A stretch of DNA of 32,420 bases from Saccoglossus kowalevskii. Lineage: Eukaryota; Hemichordata; Enteropneusta; Harrimaniidae. A program made the translations under genes and the position numbers. Below are positions 1 through 13,905 of this stretch, one piece after another. Below the pieces are notes generated by a model. It made no database searches, was not told the origin of the DNA, and saw only the letters and a list, made by a program, of their open reading frames with translations. Position 1 is the first letter of the stretch. Every line of letters starts with the position of its first letter. The stretch is from positions 707,564 to 739,983 of the forward strand of contig NW_003123907.1 in NCBI RefSeq assembly GCF_000003605.2. The letters run 5' to 3'.

Positions 1-3000
1 CATCAGAAGGGGCGAAATAGAAATAACGATGGAACCAGAATAGGTGAGACACAAATAATGATGACATCAGAAGTTTGCAAAAATACAAATAACGATGAAA
101 CCAGAATAGGTGAGGCACAAATAATGATGACATGAGAAGGGGCGAAAATACCAATAAAGATGAAACCAGGATAGGTGAGAAACAAATAATAATGACATCA
201 GAAGGGGCGAAAATACAAATAACGATGAAACCAGGATAGGTGAGACACAAAGAATGATGACATCAGAAGGGGCGAAAATACAAATAACGATGAAACCAGG
301 ATAGGTGAGAAACAAATAATGATGACATCAGAAGGGGCGAAAATACAAATAACGATGAAACCAGAATAGGTGAGACACAAATAATGATGACATCAGAAGG
401 GGCGAAAATACAAATAACGATGAAACCAGAATAGGTGAGACACAAATAATGATGACATCAGAAGGGGCGAAAATACAAATAACGATGAAACCAGAATAGG
501 TGAGACACAAATAATGATGACATCAGAAGGGGCGAAAATACAAATAACGATGAAACCAGGATAGGTGAGACACAAATAATGATGACATCAGAAGGGGCGA
601 AAATACAAATAACGATGAAACCAGGATAGGTGAGAAACAAATAATGATGACATCAGAAGGGGCGAAAATACAAATAACGATGAAACCAGAATAGGTGAGA
701 CACAAATAATGATGACATCAGAAGGGGCGAAAATACAAATAACGATGAAACCAGAATAGGTGAGACACAAATAATGATGACATCAGAAAGGGGCGAAAAT
801 ACAAATAACGATGAAACCAGAATAGGTGAGACACAAATAATGATGACATCAGAAAGGGCGAAAATACAAATAACGATGGAACCAGAATAGGTGAGACACA
901 AATAATGATGACATCAGAAAGGGCGAAAATACAAATAATGGTGAAATCAGAATAGGTGAGACACAAATAATGATGACATCAGAAGGGGCGAAAATACAAA
1001 TAACGATGAAACCAGAATAGGTGAGACACAAATAATGATGACATCAGAAGGGGCGAAAATACAAATAACGATGAAACCAGAACAGGTGAGACACAAATAA
1101 TGATGACATCAGAAGGGGCGAAAATACAAATAACGATGAAACCAGAATAGGTGAGACACAAATAATGATGACATCAGAAGGGGCGAAAATACAAATAACG
1201 ATGGAACCAGGATAAGTGAGACACAAATAATGATGACATCAGAAGGGGCGAAAATACAAATAACGATGGAACCAGAATAGGTGAGACACAAATAATGATG
1301 ACATCAGAAGGGGCGAAAATACAAATAACGATGAAACCAGAATAGGTGAGACACAAATAATGATGACATCAGAAGGGGCGAAAATACAAATAACGATGAA
1401 ACCAGAATAGGTGAGACACAAATAATGATGACATCAGAAGGGGCGAAAATACAAATAACGATGGAACCAGGATAGGTGAGACACAAATAATGATGACATC
1501 AGAAGGGGCGAAAATACAAATAACGATGAAACCAGAATAGGTGAGACACAAATAATGATGACATCAGAAGGGGCGAAAATACAAATAACGATGAAACCAG
1601 AATAGGTGAGACACAAATAATGATGACATCAGAATGGGCGAAAATACAAATAACGATGGAACCAGGATAGGTGAGAAACAAATAATGATGACATCAGAAG
1701 GGGCGAAAATACAAATAACGATGAAACCAGAATAGGTGAGACACAAATAATGATGACATCAGAAGGAGCGAAAATACAAATAACGATTAAACCAGAATAG
1801 GTGAGACACAAATAATGATGACATCAGAAGGGGCGAAAATATACAAATAACGATGAAACCAGGATAGGTGAGACACAAATAATGATGACATCAGAAGGGG
1901 CGAAAATACAAATAACGATGAAACCAGAATAGGTGAGACACAAATAATGATAACATCAGAAGGGGCGAAAATACAAATAAAGATGAAACCAGGATAGGTG
2001 AGACACAAATAATGATGACATCAGAAGGGGCGAAAATACAAATAACGATGAAACCAGGATAGGTGAGACACAAATAATGATGACATCAGAAGGGGCGAAA
2101 ATACAAATAACGATGAAACCAGGATAGGTGAGAAACAAATAATGATGACATCAGAAGGGGCGAAAATACAAATAACGATGAAACCAGGATAGGTGAGACA
2201 CAAATAATGATGACATCAGAAGGGGCGAAAATACAAATAACGATGAAACCAGGATAGGTGAGACACAAATAATGATGACATCAGAAGGGGCGAAAATACA
2301 AATAACGATGAAACCAGGATGGGTGAGAAATAAATAATGATGACATCAGAAGGGGCGAAAATACAAATAACGATGGAACCAGAATAGGTGAGACACAAAT
2401 AATGATGACATCAGAAGGGGCGAAAATACAAATAACGATGAAACCAGGATAGGTGAGAAACAAATAATGATGACATCAGAAGGGGCGAAAATACAAATAA
2501 CGATGAAACCAGAATAGGTGAGACACAAATAATGATGACATCAGAAGGGGCGAAAATACAAATAACGATGAAACCAGAATAGGTGAGACACAAATAATGA
2601 TGACATGTGAAGGGGCGAAAATACAAATAACGATGAAACCAGGATAGGTGAGAAACAAATAATGATGACATCAGAAGGGGCGAAAATACAAATAACGATG
2701 AAACCAGAATAGGTGAGACACAAATAATGATGACATGAGAAGGGGCGAAAATACAAATAACGATGAAACCAGGATAGGTGAGAAACAAAGAATAATGACA
2801 TCAGAAGGGGCGAAAATACAAATAACGATGAAACCAGAATAGGTGAGACACAAATAACGATGACATCAGAAGGGGCGAAAATACAAATAACGATGAAACC
2901 AGGATAGGTGAGAAACAAAGAACAATGACATCAGAAGGGGCGAAAATACAAATAACGATGAAACCAGGATAGGTGAGACACAAATAATGATGACATCAGA

Positions 3001-6000
3001 AGGGGCGAAAATACAAATAACGATGAAACCAGAATAGGTGAGGCACAAATAATGATGACATCAGAAGGGGCGAAAATAGAAATAACGATGAAACCAGAAT
3101 AGGTGAGACACAAATAATGATGACATCAGAAAGGGCGAAAATACAAATAACGATGGAACCAGAATAGGTGAGACACAAATAATGATGACATCAGAAGGGG
3201 CGAAAATACAAATAATGATGGAACCAGGATAGGTGAGAAACAAATAATGATGACATCAGAAGGGGCGAAAATACAAATAACGATGAAACCAGGATAGGTG
3301 AGAAACAAATAATGATGACATCAGAAGGGGCGAAAATACAAATAACGATGAAACCAGAATAGGTGAGACACAAATAATGATGACATCAGAAGGGGCGAAA
3401 ATACAAATAACGATGAAACCAGGATAGGTGAGACACAAATAATGATGACATCAGAAGGGGCGAAAATACAAATAACGATGAAACCAGGATGGGTGAGAAA
3501 TAAATAATGATGACATCAGAAGGGGCGAAAATACAAATAACGATGGAACCAGAATAGGTGAGACACAAATAATGATGACATCAGAAGGGGCGAAAATACA
3601 AATAACGATGGAACCAGAATAGGTGAGACACAAATAATGATGACATCAGAAGGGGCGAAAATACAAATAACGATGAAACCAGGATAGGTGAGAAACAAAT
3701 AATGATGACATCAGAAGGGGCGAAAATACAAATAACGATGAAACCAGAATAGGTGAGACACAAATAATGATGACATGAGAAGGGGCGAAAATACAAATAA
3801 CGATGAAACCAGGATAGGTGAGAAACAAAGAATAATGACATCAGAAGGGGCGAAAATACAAATAACGATGAAACCAGAATAGGTGAGACACAAATAACGA
3901 TGACATCAGAAGGGGCGAAAATACAAATAACGATGAAACCAGGATAGGTGAGAAACAAAGAACAAAGACATCAGAAGGGGCGAAAATACAAATAACGATG
4001 AAACCAGGATAGGTGAGACACAAATAATGATGACATCAGAAGGGGCGAAAATACAAATAACGATGAAACCAGGATAGGTGAGAAACAAATAATGATGACA
4101 TCAGAAGGGGCGAAAATACAAATAACGATGGAACCAGAATAGGTGAGACACAAATAATTATGACATCAGAAGGGGCGAAAATACAAATAACGATGAAACC
4201 AGAATAGGTGAGGCACAAATAATGATGACATCAGAAGGGGCGAAAATAGAAATAACGATGAAACCAGAATAGGTGAGACACAAATAATGATGACATCAGA
4301 AAGGGCGAAAATACAAATAACGATGGAACCAGAATAGGTGAGACACAAATAATGATGACATCAGAAGGGGCGAAAATACAAATAACGATGGAACCAGGAT
4401 AGGTGAGAAACAAATAATGATGACATCAGAAGGGGCGAAAATACAAATAACGATGAAACCAGGATAGGTAAGAAACAAATAATGATGACATCAGAAGGGG
4501 CGAAAATAGAAATAACGATGGAACCAGAATAGGTGAGACACAAATAATGATGACATCAGAAGGGGCGAAAATACAAATAACGATGAAACCAGAATAGGTG
4601 AGGCACAAATAATGATGACATCAGAAGGCGCGAAAATAGAAATAACGATGAAACCAGAATAGGTGAGACACAAATAATGATGACATCAGAAGGGGCGAAA
4701 ATACAAATAACGATGAAACCAGGATAGGTGAGACACAAATAATGATGACATCAGAAGGGGCGAAAATACAAATAACGATGAAACCAGGATAGGTGAGACA
4801 CAAATAATGATGACATCAGAAGGGGCGAAAATACAAATAACGATGAAACCAGGATAGGTGAGAAACAAATAATGATGACATCAGAAGGGGCGAAAATACA
4901 AATAACGATGAAACCAGCATAGGTGAGACACAAATAATGATGACATCAGAAGGGGCGAAAATACAAATAACGATGAAACCAGGATAGGTGAGACACAAAT
5001 AATGATGACATCAGAAGGGGCGAAAATACAAATAACGATGAAACCAGGATAAGTGAGACACAAATAATGATGACATCAGAAGGGGCGAAAATACAAATAA
5101 CGATGAAACCAGGATAGGTGAGAAACAAAGAATAATGACATCAGAAGGGGCGAAAATACAAATAACGATGAAACCAGAATAGGTGAGACACAAATAACGA
5201 TGACATCAGAAGGGGCGAAAATACAAATAACGATGAAACCAGGATAGGTGAGAAACAAAGAACAATGACATCAGAAGGGGCGAAAATACAAATAACGATG
5301 AAACCAGCATAGGTGAGACACAAATAATGATGACATCAGAAGGGGCGAAAATACAAATAACGATGAAACCAGGATAGGTGAGAAACAAATAATGATGACA
5401 TCAGAAGGGGCGAAAATACAAATAACGATGAAACCAGAATAGGTGAGACACAAATAATGATGACATGAGAAGGGGCGAAAATACAAATAACGATGAAACC
5501 AGGATAGGTGAGAAACAAAGAATAATGACATCAGAAGGGGCGAAAATACAAATAACGATGAAACCAGAATAGGTGAGACACAAATAACGATGACATCAGA
5601 AGGGGCGAAAATACAAATAACGATGAAACCAGGATAGGTGAGAAACAAAGAACAATGACATCAGAAGGGGCGAAAATACAAATAACGATGAAACCAGGAT
5701 AGGTGAGACACAAATAATGATGACATCAGAAGGGGCGAAAATACAAATAACTATGAAACCAGGATAGGTGAGAAACAAATAATGATGACATCAGAAGGGG
5801 CGAAAATACAAATAACGATGGAACCAGAATAGGTGAGACACAAATAATTATGACATCAGAAGGGGCGAAAATACAAATAACGATGAAACCAGGATAGGTA
5901 AGAAACAAATAATGATGACATCAGAAGGGGCGAAAATAGAAATAACGATGGAACCAGAATAGGTGAGACACAAATAATGATGACATCAGAAGTTTGCAAA

Positions 6001-9000
6001 AATACAAATAACGATGAAACCAGAATAGGTGAGGCACAAATAATGATGACATGAGAAGGGGCGAAAATACCAATAACGATGAAACCAGGATAGGTGAGAA
6101 ACAAAGAATAATGACATCAGAAGGGGCGAAAATACAAATAACGATGAAACCAGAATAGGTGAGACACAAATAACGATGACATCAGAAGGGGCGAAAATAC
6201 AAATAACGATGAAACCAGGATAGGTGAGAAACAAAGAACAATGACATCAGAAGGGGCGAAAATACAAATAACGATGAAACCAGGATAGGTGAGACACAAA
6301 TAATGATGACATCAGAAGGGGCGAAAATACAAATAACGATGAAACCAGGATAGGTGAGAAACAAATAATGATGACATCAGAAGGGGCGAAAATACAAATA
6401 ACGATGGAACCAGAATAGGTGAGACACAAATAATTATGACATCAGAAGGGGCGAAAATACAAATAACGATGAAACCAGGATAGGTAAGAAACAAATAATG
6501 ATGACATCAGAAGGGGCGAAAATAGAAATAACGATGGAACCAGAATAGGTGAGACACAAATAATGATGACATCAGAAGGGGCGAAAATACAAATAACGAT
6601 GAAACCAGAATAGGTGAGGCACAAATAATGATGACATCAGAAGGGGCGAAAATAGAAATAACGATGAAACCAGAATAGGTGAGACACAAATAATGATGAC
6701 ATCAGAAAGGGCGAAAATACAAATAACGATGGAACCAGAATAGGTGAGACACAAATAATGATGACATCAGAAGGGGCGAAAATACAAATAACGATGGAAC
6801 CAGGATAGGTGAGAAACAAATAATGATGACATCAGAAGGGGCGAAAATACAAATAACGATGAAACCAGGATAGGTAAGAAACAAATAATGATGACATCAG
6901 AAGGGGCGAAAATAGAAATAACGATGGAACCAGAATAGGTGAGACACAAATAATGATGACATCAGAAGGGGCGAAAATACAAATAACGATGAAACCAGAA
7001 TAGGTGAGGCACAAATAATGATGACATCAGAAGGCGCGAAAATAGAAATAACGATGAAACCAGAATAGGTGAGACACAAATAATGATAACATCAGAAGGG
7101 GCGAAAATACAAATAACGATGAAACCAGGATAGGTGAGACACAAATAATGATGACATCAGAAGGGGCGAAAATACAAATAACGATGAAACCAGGATAGGT
7201 GAGACACAAATAATGATGACATCAGAAGGGGCGAAAATACAAATAACGATGAAACCAGGATAGGTGAGAAACAAATAATGATGACATCAGAAGGGGCGAA
7301 AATACAAATAACGATGAAACCAGCATAGGTGAGACACAAATAATGATGACATCAGAAGGGGCGAAAATACAAATAACGATGAAACCAGGATAGGTGAGAC
7401 ACAAATAATGATGACATCAGAAGGGGCGAAAATACAAATAACGATGAAACCAGGATAGGTGAGAAACAAATAATGATGACATCAGAAGGGGCGAAAATAC
7501 AAATAACGATGAAACCAGAATAGGTGAGACACAAATAATGATGACATCAGAAGGGGCGAAAATACAAATAACGATGAAACCAGGATAGGTGAGACACAAA
7601 TAATGATGACATCAGAAGGGGCGAAAATACAAATAACGATGAAACCAGGATGGGTGAGAAATAAATAATGATGACATCAGAAGGGGCGAAAATACAAATA
7701 ACGATGGAACCAGAATAGGTGAGACACAAATAATGATGACATCAGAAGGGGCGAAAATACAAATAACGATGGAACCAGAATAGGTGAGACACAAATAATG
7801 ATGACATCAGAAGGGGCGAAAATACAAATAACGATGAAACCAGGATAGGTGAGAAACAAATAATGATGACATCAGAAGGGGCGAAAATACAAATAACGAT
7901 GAAACCAGAATAGGTGAGACACAAATAATGATGACATCAGAAGGGGCGAAAATACAAATAACGATGAAACCAGAATAGGTGAGACACAAATAATGATGAC
8001 ATGAGAAGGGGCGAAAATACAAATAACGATGAAACCAGGATAGGTGAGAAACAAATAATGATGACATCAGAAGGGGCGAAAATACAAATAACGATGAAAC
8101 CAGAATAGGTGAGACACAAATAATGATGACATGAGAAGGGGCGAAAATACAAATAACGATGAAACCAGGATAGGTGAGAAACAAAGAATAATGACATCAG
8201 AAGGGGCGAAAATACAAATAACGATGAAACCAGAATAGGTGAGACACAAATAACGATGACATCAGAAGGGGCAAAAATACAAATAACGATGAAACCAGGA
8301 TAGGTGAGAAACAAAGAACAATGACATCAGAAGGGGCGAAAATACAAATAACGATGAAACCAGGATAGGTGAGACACAAATAATGATGACATCAGAAGGG
8401 GCGAAAATACAAATAACGATGAAACCAGGATAGGTGAGAAACAAATAATGATGACATCAGAAGGGGCGAAAATACAAATAACGATGGAACCAGAATAGGT
8501 GAGACACAAATAATTATGACATCAGAAGGGGCGAAAATACAAATAACGATGAAACCAGGATAGGTAAGAAACAAATAATGATGACATCAGAAGGGGCGAA
8601 AATAGAAATAACGATGGAACCAGAATAGGTGAGACACAAATAATGATGACATCAGAAGGGGCGAAAATACAAATAACGATGAAACCAGAATAGGTGAGGC
8701 ACAAATAATGATGACATCAGAAGGGGCGAAAATAGAAATAACGATGAAACCAGGATAGGTGAGAAACAAATAATGATGACATCAGAAGGGGCGAAAATAC
8801 AAATAACGATGAAACCAGAATAGGTGAGACACAAATAATGATGACATCAGAAGGGGCGAAAATACAAATAACGATGAAACCAGAATAGGTGAGACACAAA
8901 TAATGATGACATCAGAAGGGGCGAAAATACAAATAACGATGGAACCAGGATAGGTGAGACACAAATAATGATGACATCAGAAGGGGCGAAAATACAAATA

Positions 9001-10653
9001 ACGATGAAACCAGAATAGGTGAGACACAAATAATGATGACATCAGAAGGGGCGAAAATACAAATAACGATGAAACCAGGATAGGTGAGACACAAATAATG
9101 ATGACATCAGAAGGGGCGAAAATACAAATAACGATGAAACCAGGATAGGTGAGAAACAAATAATGATGACATCAGAAGGGGCGAAAATACAAATAACGAT
9201 GAAACCAGAATAGGTGAGACACAAATAATGATGACATGAGAAGGGGCGAAAATACAAATAACGATGAAACCAGGATAGGTGAGAAACAAAGAATAATGAC
9301 ATCAGAAGGGGCGAAAATACAAATAACGATGAAACCAGAATAGGTGAGACACAAATAACGATGACATCAGAAGGGGCGAAAATACAAATAACGATGAAAC
9401 CAGGATAGGTGAGAAACAAAGAACAATGACATCAGAAGGGGCGAAAATACAAATAACGATGAAACCAGGATAGGTGAGACACAAATAATGATGACATGAG
9501 AAGGGGCGAAAATACAAATAACGATGAAACCAGGATAGGTGAGAAACAAATAATGATGACATCAGAAGGGGCGAAAATACAAATAACGATGAAACCAGAA
9601 TAGGTGAGACGCAAATAATGATGACATGAGAAGGGGCGAAAATACAAATAACGATGAAACCAGGATAGGTGAGAAACAAAGAATAATGACATCAGAAGGG
9701 GCGAAAATACAAATAACGATGAAACCAGAATAGGTGAGACACAAATAACGATGACATCAGAAGGGGCAAAAATACAAATAACGATGAAACCAGGATAGGT
9801 GAGAAACAAAGAACAATGACATCAGAAGGGGCGAAAATACAAATAACGATGAAACCAGGATAGGTGAGACACAAATAATGATGACATCAGAAGGGGCGAA
9901 AATACAAATAACGATGAAACCAGGATAGGTGAGAAACAAATAATGATGACATCAGAAGGGGCGAAAATACAAATAACGATGGAACCAGAATAGGTGAGAC
10001 ACAAATAATTATGACATCAGAAGGGGCGAAAATACAAATAACGATGAAACCAGGATAGGTAAGAAACAAATAATGATGACATCAGAAGGGGCGAAAATAG
10101 AAATAACGATGGAACCAGAATAGGTGAGACACAAATAATGATGACATCAGAAGGGGCGAAAATACAAATAACGATGAAACCAGAATAGGTGAGGCACAAA
10201 TAATGATGACATCAGAAGGGGCGAAAATAGAAATAACGATGAAACCAGAATAGGTGAGACACAAATAATGATGACATCAGAAAGGGCGAAAATACAAATA
10301 ACGATGGAACCAGAATAGGTGAGACACAAATAATGATGACATCAGAAGGGGCGAAAATACAAATAACGATGGAACCAGAATAGGTGAGACACAAATAATG
10401 ATGACATCAGAAGGGGCGAAAATACAAATAACGATGGAACCAGAATAGGTGAGACACAAATAATGATGACATCAGAAGGGGCGAAAATACAAATAACGAT
10501 GAAACCAGAATAGGTGAGAAACAAATAATGATGACATCAGAAGGGGCGAAAATACAAATAACGATGGAACCAGAATAGGTGAGACACAAATAATGATGAC
10601 ATCAGAAGGGGCGAAAATACAAATAACGATGAAACCAGAATAGGTGAGAAACA
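1..10653. repeat. 65-bp satellite array, about 164 units
   Basis: A 65-bp unit repeats head to tail from the first base. On the plus strand each unit reads acaaataatgatgacatcag, then a G-rich stretch (aaggggcgaaaat), then acaaataacgatgaaaccag, then a variable g/aataggtgaga(c/a)ac. The consensus is about 48% A and 72% purine, so the strands are strongly asymmetric. Units differ by a few recurring substitutions (gaat/ggat, gagacac/gagaaac, gatgaaacc/gatggaacc, tcag/tgag). Rare length variants are +1 near 81, +1 near 787, +2 near 1850 and +1 near 5999. Since 65 is not a multiple of 3, the many ~60-codon minus-strand frames are by-products. The array continues beyond the left edge. It could be pericentromeric or interspersed satellite; the sequence does not decide. 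Confidence 0.98.
6572..7339. repeat. Long-range duplicate block within the satellite (copy of 4166-4933)
   Basis: About twelve consecutive units here carry the same series of unit-specific variants, in the same order, as 4166-4933. They include the otherwise unique aaggcgcg variant (about 4626 and 7032) and the ccagcat variant (about 4917 and 7322). The offset is 2406 bp, that is 37 units plus one inserted base. A second pair, 8197-8704 and 9692-10199, shares the rare ggggcaaaaat variant at an offset of 1495 bp (23 units). These are block-level copies within the array. Confidence 0.85.
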
Positions 10654-10740
10654 AAGAATAATAACACCGAAATAAGGTAAAACATAAAGAATCTCGATAT
10701 CAGAAGGGCTGAAACCTATAGAACGATAAAACCAGTTCAA
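10654..10740. repeat. Degenerate right edge of the 65-bp satellite
   Basis: The last copies are recognisable but diverged. Blocks such as caaagaataataacaccgaa, gatatcagaagggctgaaac and gaacgataaaaccag still align to the two halves of the unit, with many substitutions. This is the usual pattern at a satellite boundary, where homogenisation by unequal exchange is weakest. Unique sequence begins at about 10,741. Confidence 0.85.
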
Positions 10741-13290
10741 GCACTTTTGTATAAATAGTTGAGCAGAAATTCACCCGACCTCGCCGTCATGCAGACATGG
10801 TTTAATACCATTAAATCTAGAAAAATATTGATTTTCAATCTGATGAAATTGCTAGAAACACGTATTGATCATCATCTGTCATTTCTTTCTCCAATACTCA
10901 CCGGGATTCCTCATTCAACAGCAAAGTTTTCCGGAGTGATCGATATCTTCGGTCAATAATCACGTTAATAGCAAGGAGTAAATGCACTGGACTGAATGGT
11001 AAATGCCAAACACGAATGCCAGACACATAGTCGGATAATGATTATAATTATAATGTTAAAAACTCAATTTTAAATTGTATATAATTTCGAACCAAGGGTG
11101 CGTTTTTCGTAAAATAAACGGACCATATGATGATATATGGGCTTTCAGGTTTTGTTCTCCCACTGGACACTTAGAACACTACTGGCACGGTAACGTTAGT
11201 GCCGACGCTGTGGTTGAAATCCCCATATGAAAGCAGCAAAATGCGACGATGACTGTGCTGTGTACACAAGTCGTAATCTTAATTGTTTTTGCATGATAGT
11301 CTCTACGCTACTTTATCAGGATAAACAACCATCGATTTTATCCCCATTAATGTAAGACTAGAGGAGTTTTTCTTAGTCTACGTCAACGAAGACACCACGG
11401 ACAAATGTCCTATTTTTTCTGAAAACGCCAAAAATACTATTCATATCTAGTAATACTACTCATATCACCAATGTTGATTTCACCGGTACAATATAGTTGT
11501 TTCCGCGTAATACATTTTTTATTTTTCTCTAAACTACAGACTGAAAAATAAATCTATGTTAATGGTTCCAAAGTTTGGGGTACTTTTACATATCTTATCC
11601 AAATAAATTTTTCAGAGAGAAGATCAAGTAAATATTGAGGAAGGAAGTGGTTAAATAATTAACGAATGTGGAAATTTCAAAAACACTACAAAATTCTTGA
11701 TATTTTCTGAAGTCAAATGAAGGACGGAAAATCGGGTGTACCCGAACTTGTTTCCATGGAAACTATGACTTTGCGATTTCCTTATATCGCTCAACCCGTA
11801 CTTTGGCGTCAACCTCGCGTTCTTTTTTTTCGGAATTTAAAACAGCAAAGAATAAATTACCAAAGTTTTAAGGATATTCCTGTTCCAATATGTGTGAGCC
11901 ACGTCTATTCATAATGTACTATCATGGACGTTTCGTATTTCAAGTATGAAACACAGTTTTCTCTTTTTGCAATAACAAGACGATGGCGAATGACAACTGG
12001 AAATTGATCAAATGCATAATCCACGGTTTATGTGACGTGATCAACATGCATATCGGCACTGATACAGACACGCATGACTCGCACTCACGAGGTCACCAGG
12101 TGAGAACGTGTTCAGTTGAAGGAATCATACTGACATCGTCTGATTAAAGGTCGAATAGTTTATCATTCGAGATTTCAGCTCGAATCCATCAATATTTAAC
12201 ATATCTTCGTCGATGCCACTTTCGCATTTAAATGGAATTCACGTTTCACAATCTATGGATTTTCGTTCAAAGCAAAGAGGAATTACTCTCCCTTCAATAT
12301 TATATGCAATGCGGTGATCGAAGCATACTAAAACGGACACGAGAATATATTATGATCAAAGATACACAGTACAACCCGGGTAAAATAAAACACTTTCGAT
12401 GAATGATTTAATACTGAACTATGAAAATGCGACCAAATGATATAACTCCATCTGTAGTATAGGTAGCCTAATTTTATGTTCGCTTTTAAATTGCCTGCAG
12501 ACATGTGTGCGCATGCGTACACGTATGATGATGTCGATGTCTATTTCCGAAAACGGCTACACATGTTTCCGTCTCAAAAGTACTACCTTCAATTGTAATT
12601 AAGCTATGCGGCGTCTGATAATGGGTTATTATAAGAAATATCCAATCTTATAGAACGTAGTGTATATTTCAAATACTAGTATATGTATTAGAAACACCAC
12701 GAAAATGTGTAAGTTTACATAGCAATTACGCTTAGCGCATGAATACAACTTTAGAAGTTACATTCTGCATAAATACAAGTGTGGCCGGGGTGACAATTAT
12801 CATAAATACAACGAGAGATGTGTGTGTATACTGGAATAAACGTACAGCCATGAAAAATGATTGACAATGGTGGCGCTATTCTTGAAAGCCGTAATCAGAG
12901 TTTTATAACTATGTCAGCATGTTATTACATTCAAGCGCCAATAAAAAATGGGTTATCACAATGACGATGGTAAAAGGGCTAACTTTGTTTGTCATCGGGT
13001 TTGTCAAGTGATTTCAGATATATTATTGTTTTCCCATCCTTGTGAAATGTATACATACATTTTCAATACTGTCCGCGCTATTTTGTTATTGTTTCTCGCG
13101 TATTCGGAACAGAAAATATACAACTGACCAGTATAAATTTTGGCTATAGAACAATGGTAATCAGATCTGGGCTGTCAATTAAATGTTAGTCACACCACAC
13201 TGTAGTAATGAACGTGTGGCCAGAATTCTTATGAACATTGATCTATGCACTGTGACACTTGTGACTTTTACCTGGTTTCAGAAAAAATCA
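10741..13290. other. Unassigned intergenic sequence
   Basis: No recognisable gene, RNA or transposon terminus was seen on either strand. Frames of 60-66 codons occur (10,759-10,959; 11,717-11,914; 12,328-12,522 minus), but none resembles a family I know and none shows convincing splice signals. The only structural feature noted is the alternating purine-pyrimidine tract near 12,501. Confidence 0.6.
12501..12527. other. 27-nt perfect alternating purine-pyrimidine tract
   Basis: From 12,501 to 12,527 every base alternates purine and pyrimidine, including gtgcgcatgcgtacacgt. Such tracts can adopt Z-DNA under negative supercoiling. The centre also contains tgcgcatgcg, close to the NRF1 recognition sequence, so regulatory use is an alternative. 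No neighbouring gene is evident. Confidence 0.55.
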
Positions 13291-13294
13291 ACTT

Positions 13295-13312
13295 AATCAA
13301 TCAATCAATCAA
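13295..13312. repeat. Short (AATC)n microsatellite
   Basis: About four and a half tandem copies of aatc, with no other context of note. Confidence 0.8.
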
Positions 13313-13439
13313 TTACTTAATGAATGCATGGCGTATTTGCACTGTTGATACTATATACTATGAAATATCACTCGCATATGTGGTTTTACTAGTACGCATC
13401 ACATGATTACACTTCAAACACATGTCAATCTGGTACATG

Positions 13440-13905
13440 GACTATATCGAATAATAATTAATCGCATAGTAATGTTATCGAGAACAAGCTCATTGATTAA
13501 AAAGTCATCGCTGTACTTCAAATGGTTGAGACATCTGCCAGAGATATGGCAATCCGATTCCGACATTGTCGAGGACGTAAATAAGTAGGTCATCTACATA
13601 TACTGTAAACAAATGAGATGACAAAATACCAGTTTAGGGCGTTCACTTAGAAAGTAACCTCATCTGACATTAAATTGTCGGTGTCTATAACTAATATACA
13701 ATAACCCTGACATTAACTGTAGGAATACCTTTCTCGAGTAATTTGCGAAACAACATCCAGTGTTTCACATGACCAAAGGTTTAAAAACATAAAAGACAGA
13801 ACTCTTACTGCGCTGGTTAAATGTTGCCTTGAGCAATATTATACACATATGAATTGACCTACCTTTCCTAAACCCGCCTGTAAGTAGCAACGATTCAATA
13901 ATATG
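13440..13905 (-). pseudogene. Non-LTR retrotransposon reverse transcriptase fragment
   Basis: Read on the minus strand in shifting frames, this stretch gives a series of peptides in the order expected of a LINE-type reverse transcriptase. First is TGGFRKGRS (about 13,886-13,855), like the GFRKGRST motif. Next is GHVKHWMLFRKLLEKGIP (about 13,775-13,720), like the segment after KAFDxV. Then comes GILSSHLFTVYVDDLL (about 13,625-13,580), like QGGILSPxLFxVYxDDL. Last is CHISGRCLNHLKYSDDF, whose YSDD (coded at 13,501-13,518) sits where the catalytic YADD box is expected. Stops and frame changes separate the pieces, so it is dead. Only ~150 codons remain; no endonuclease domain, 3' tail or target duplication was found. 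The clade is uncertain (Jockey/CR1-like order). Confidence 0.75.

Noticed and set aside
1-10653. CRISPR-like array
   Set aside because: The whole 65-bp unit is repeated with no unique spacers, the sequence is eukaryotic, and no cas genes are present.
3-10740. More than 140 overlapping minus-strand open frames of 60-125 codons in the satellite
   Set aside because: They recur every 65 bp, cycle through all three frames because 65 is not divisible by 3, and stop at the same tga of each unit. The 82- and 125-codon versions arise where that stop is lost (tcag to tgag) or a unit has an indel. None is a gene.
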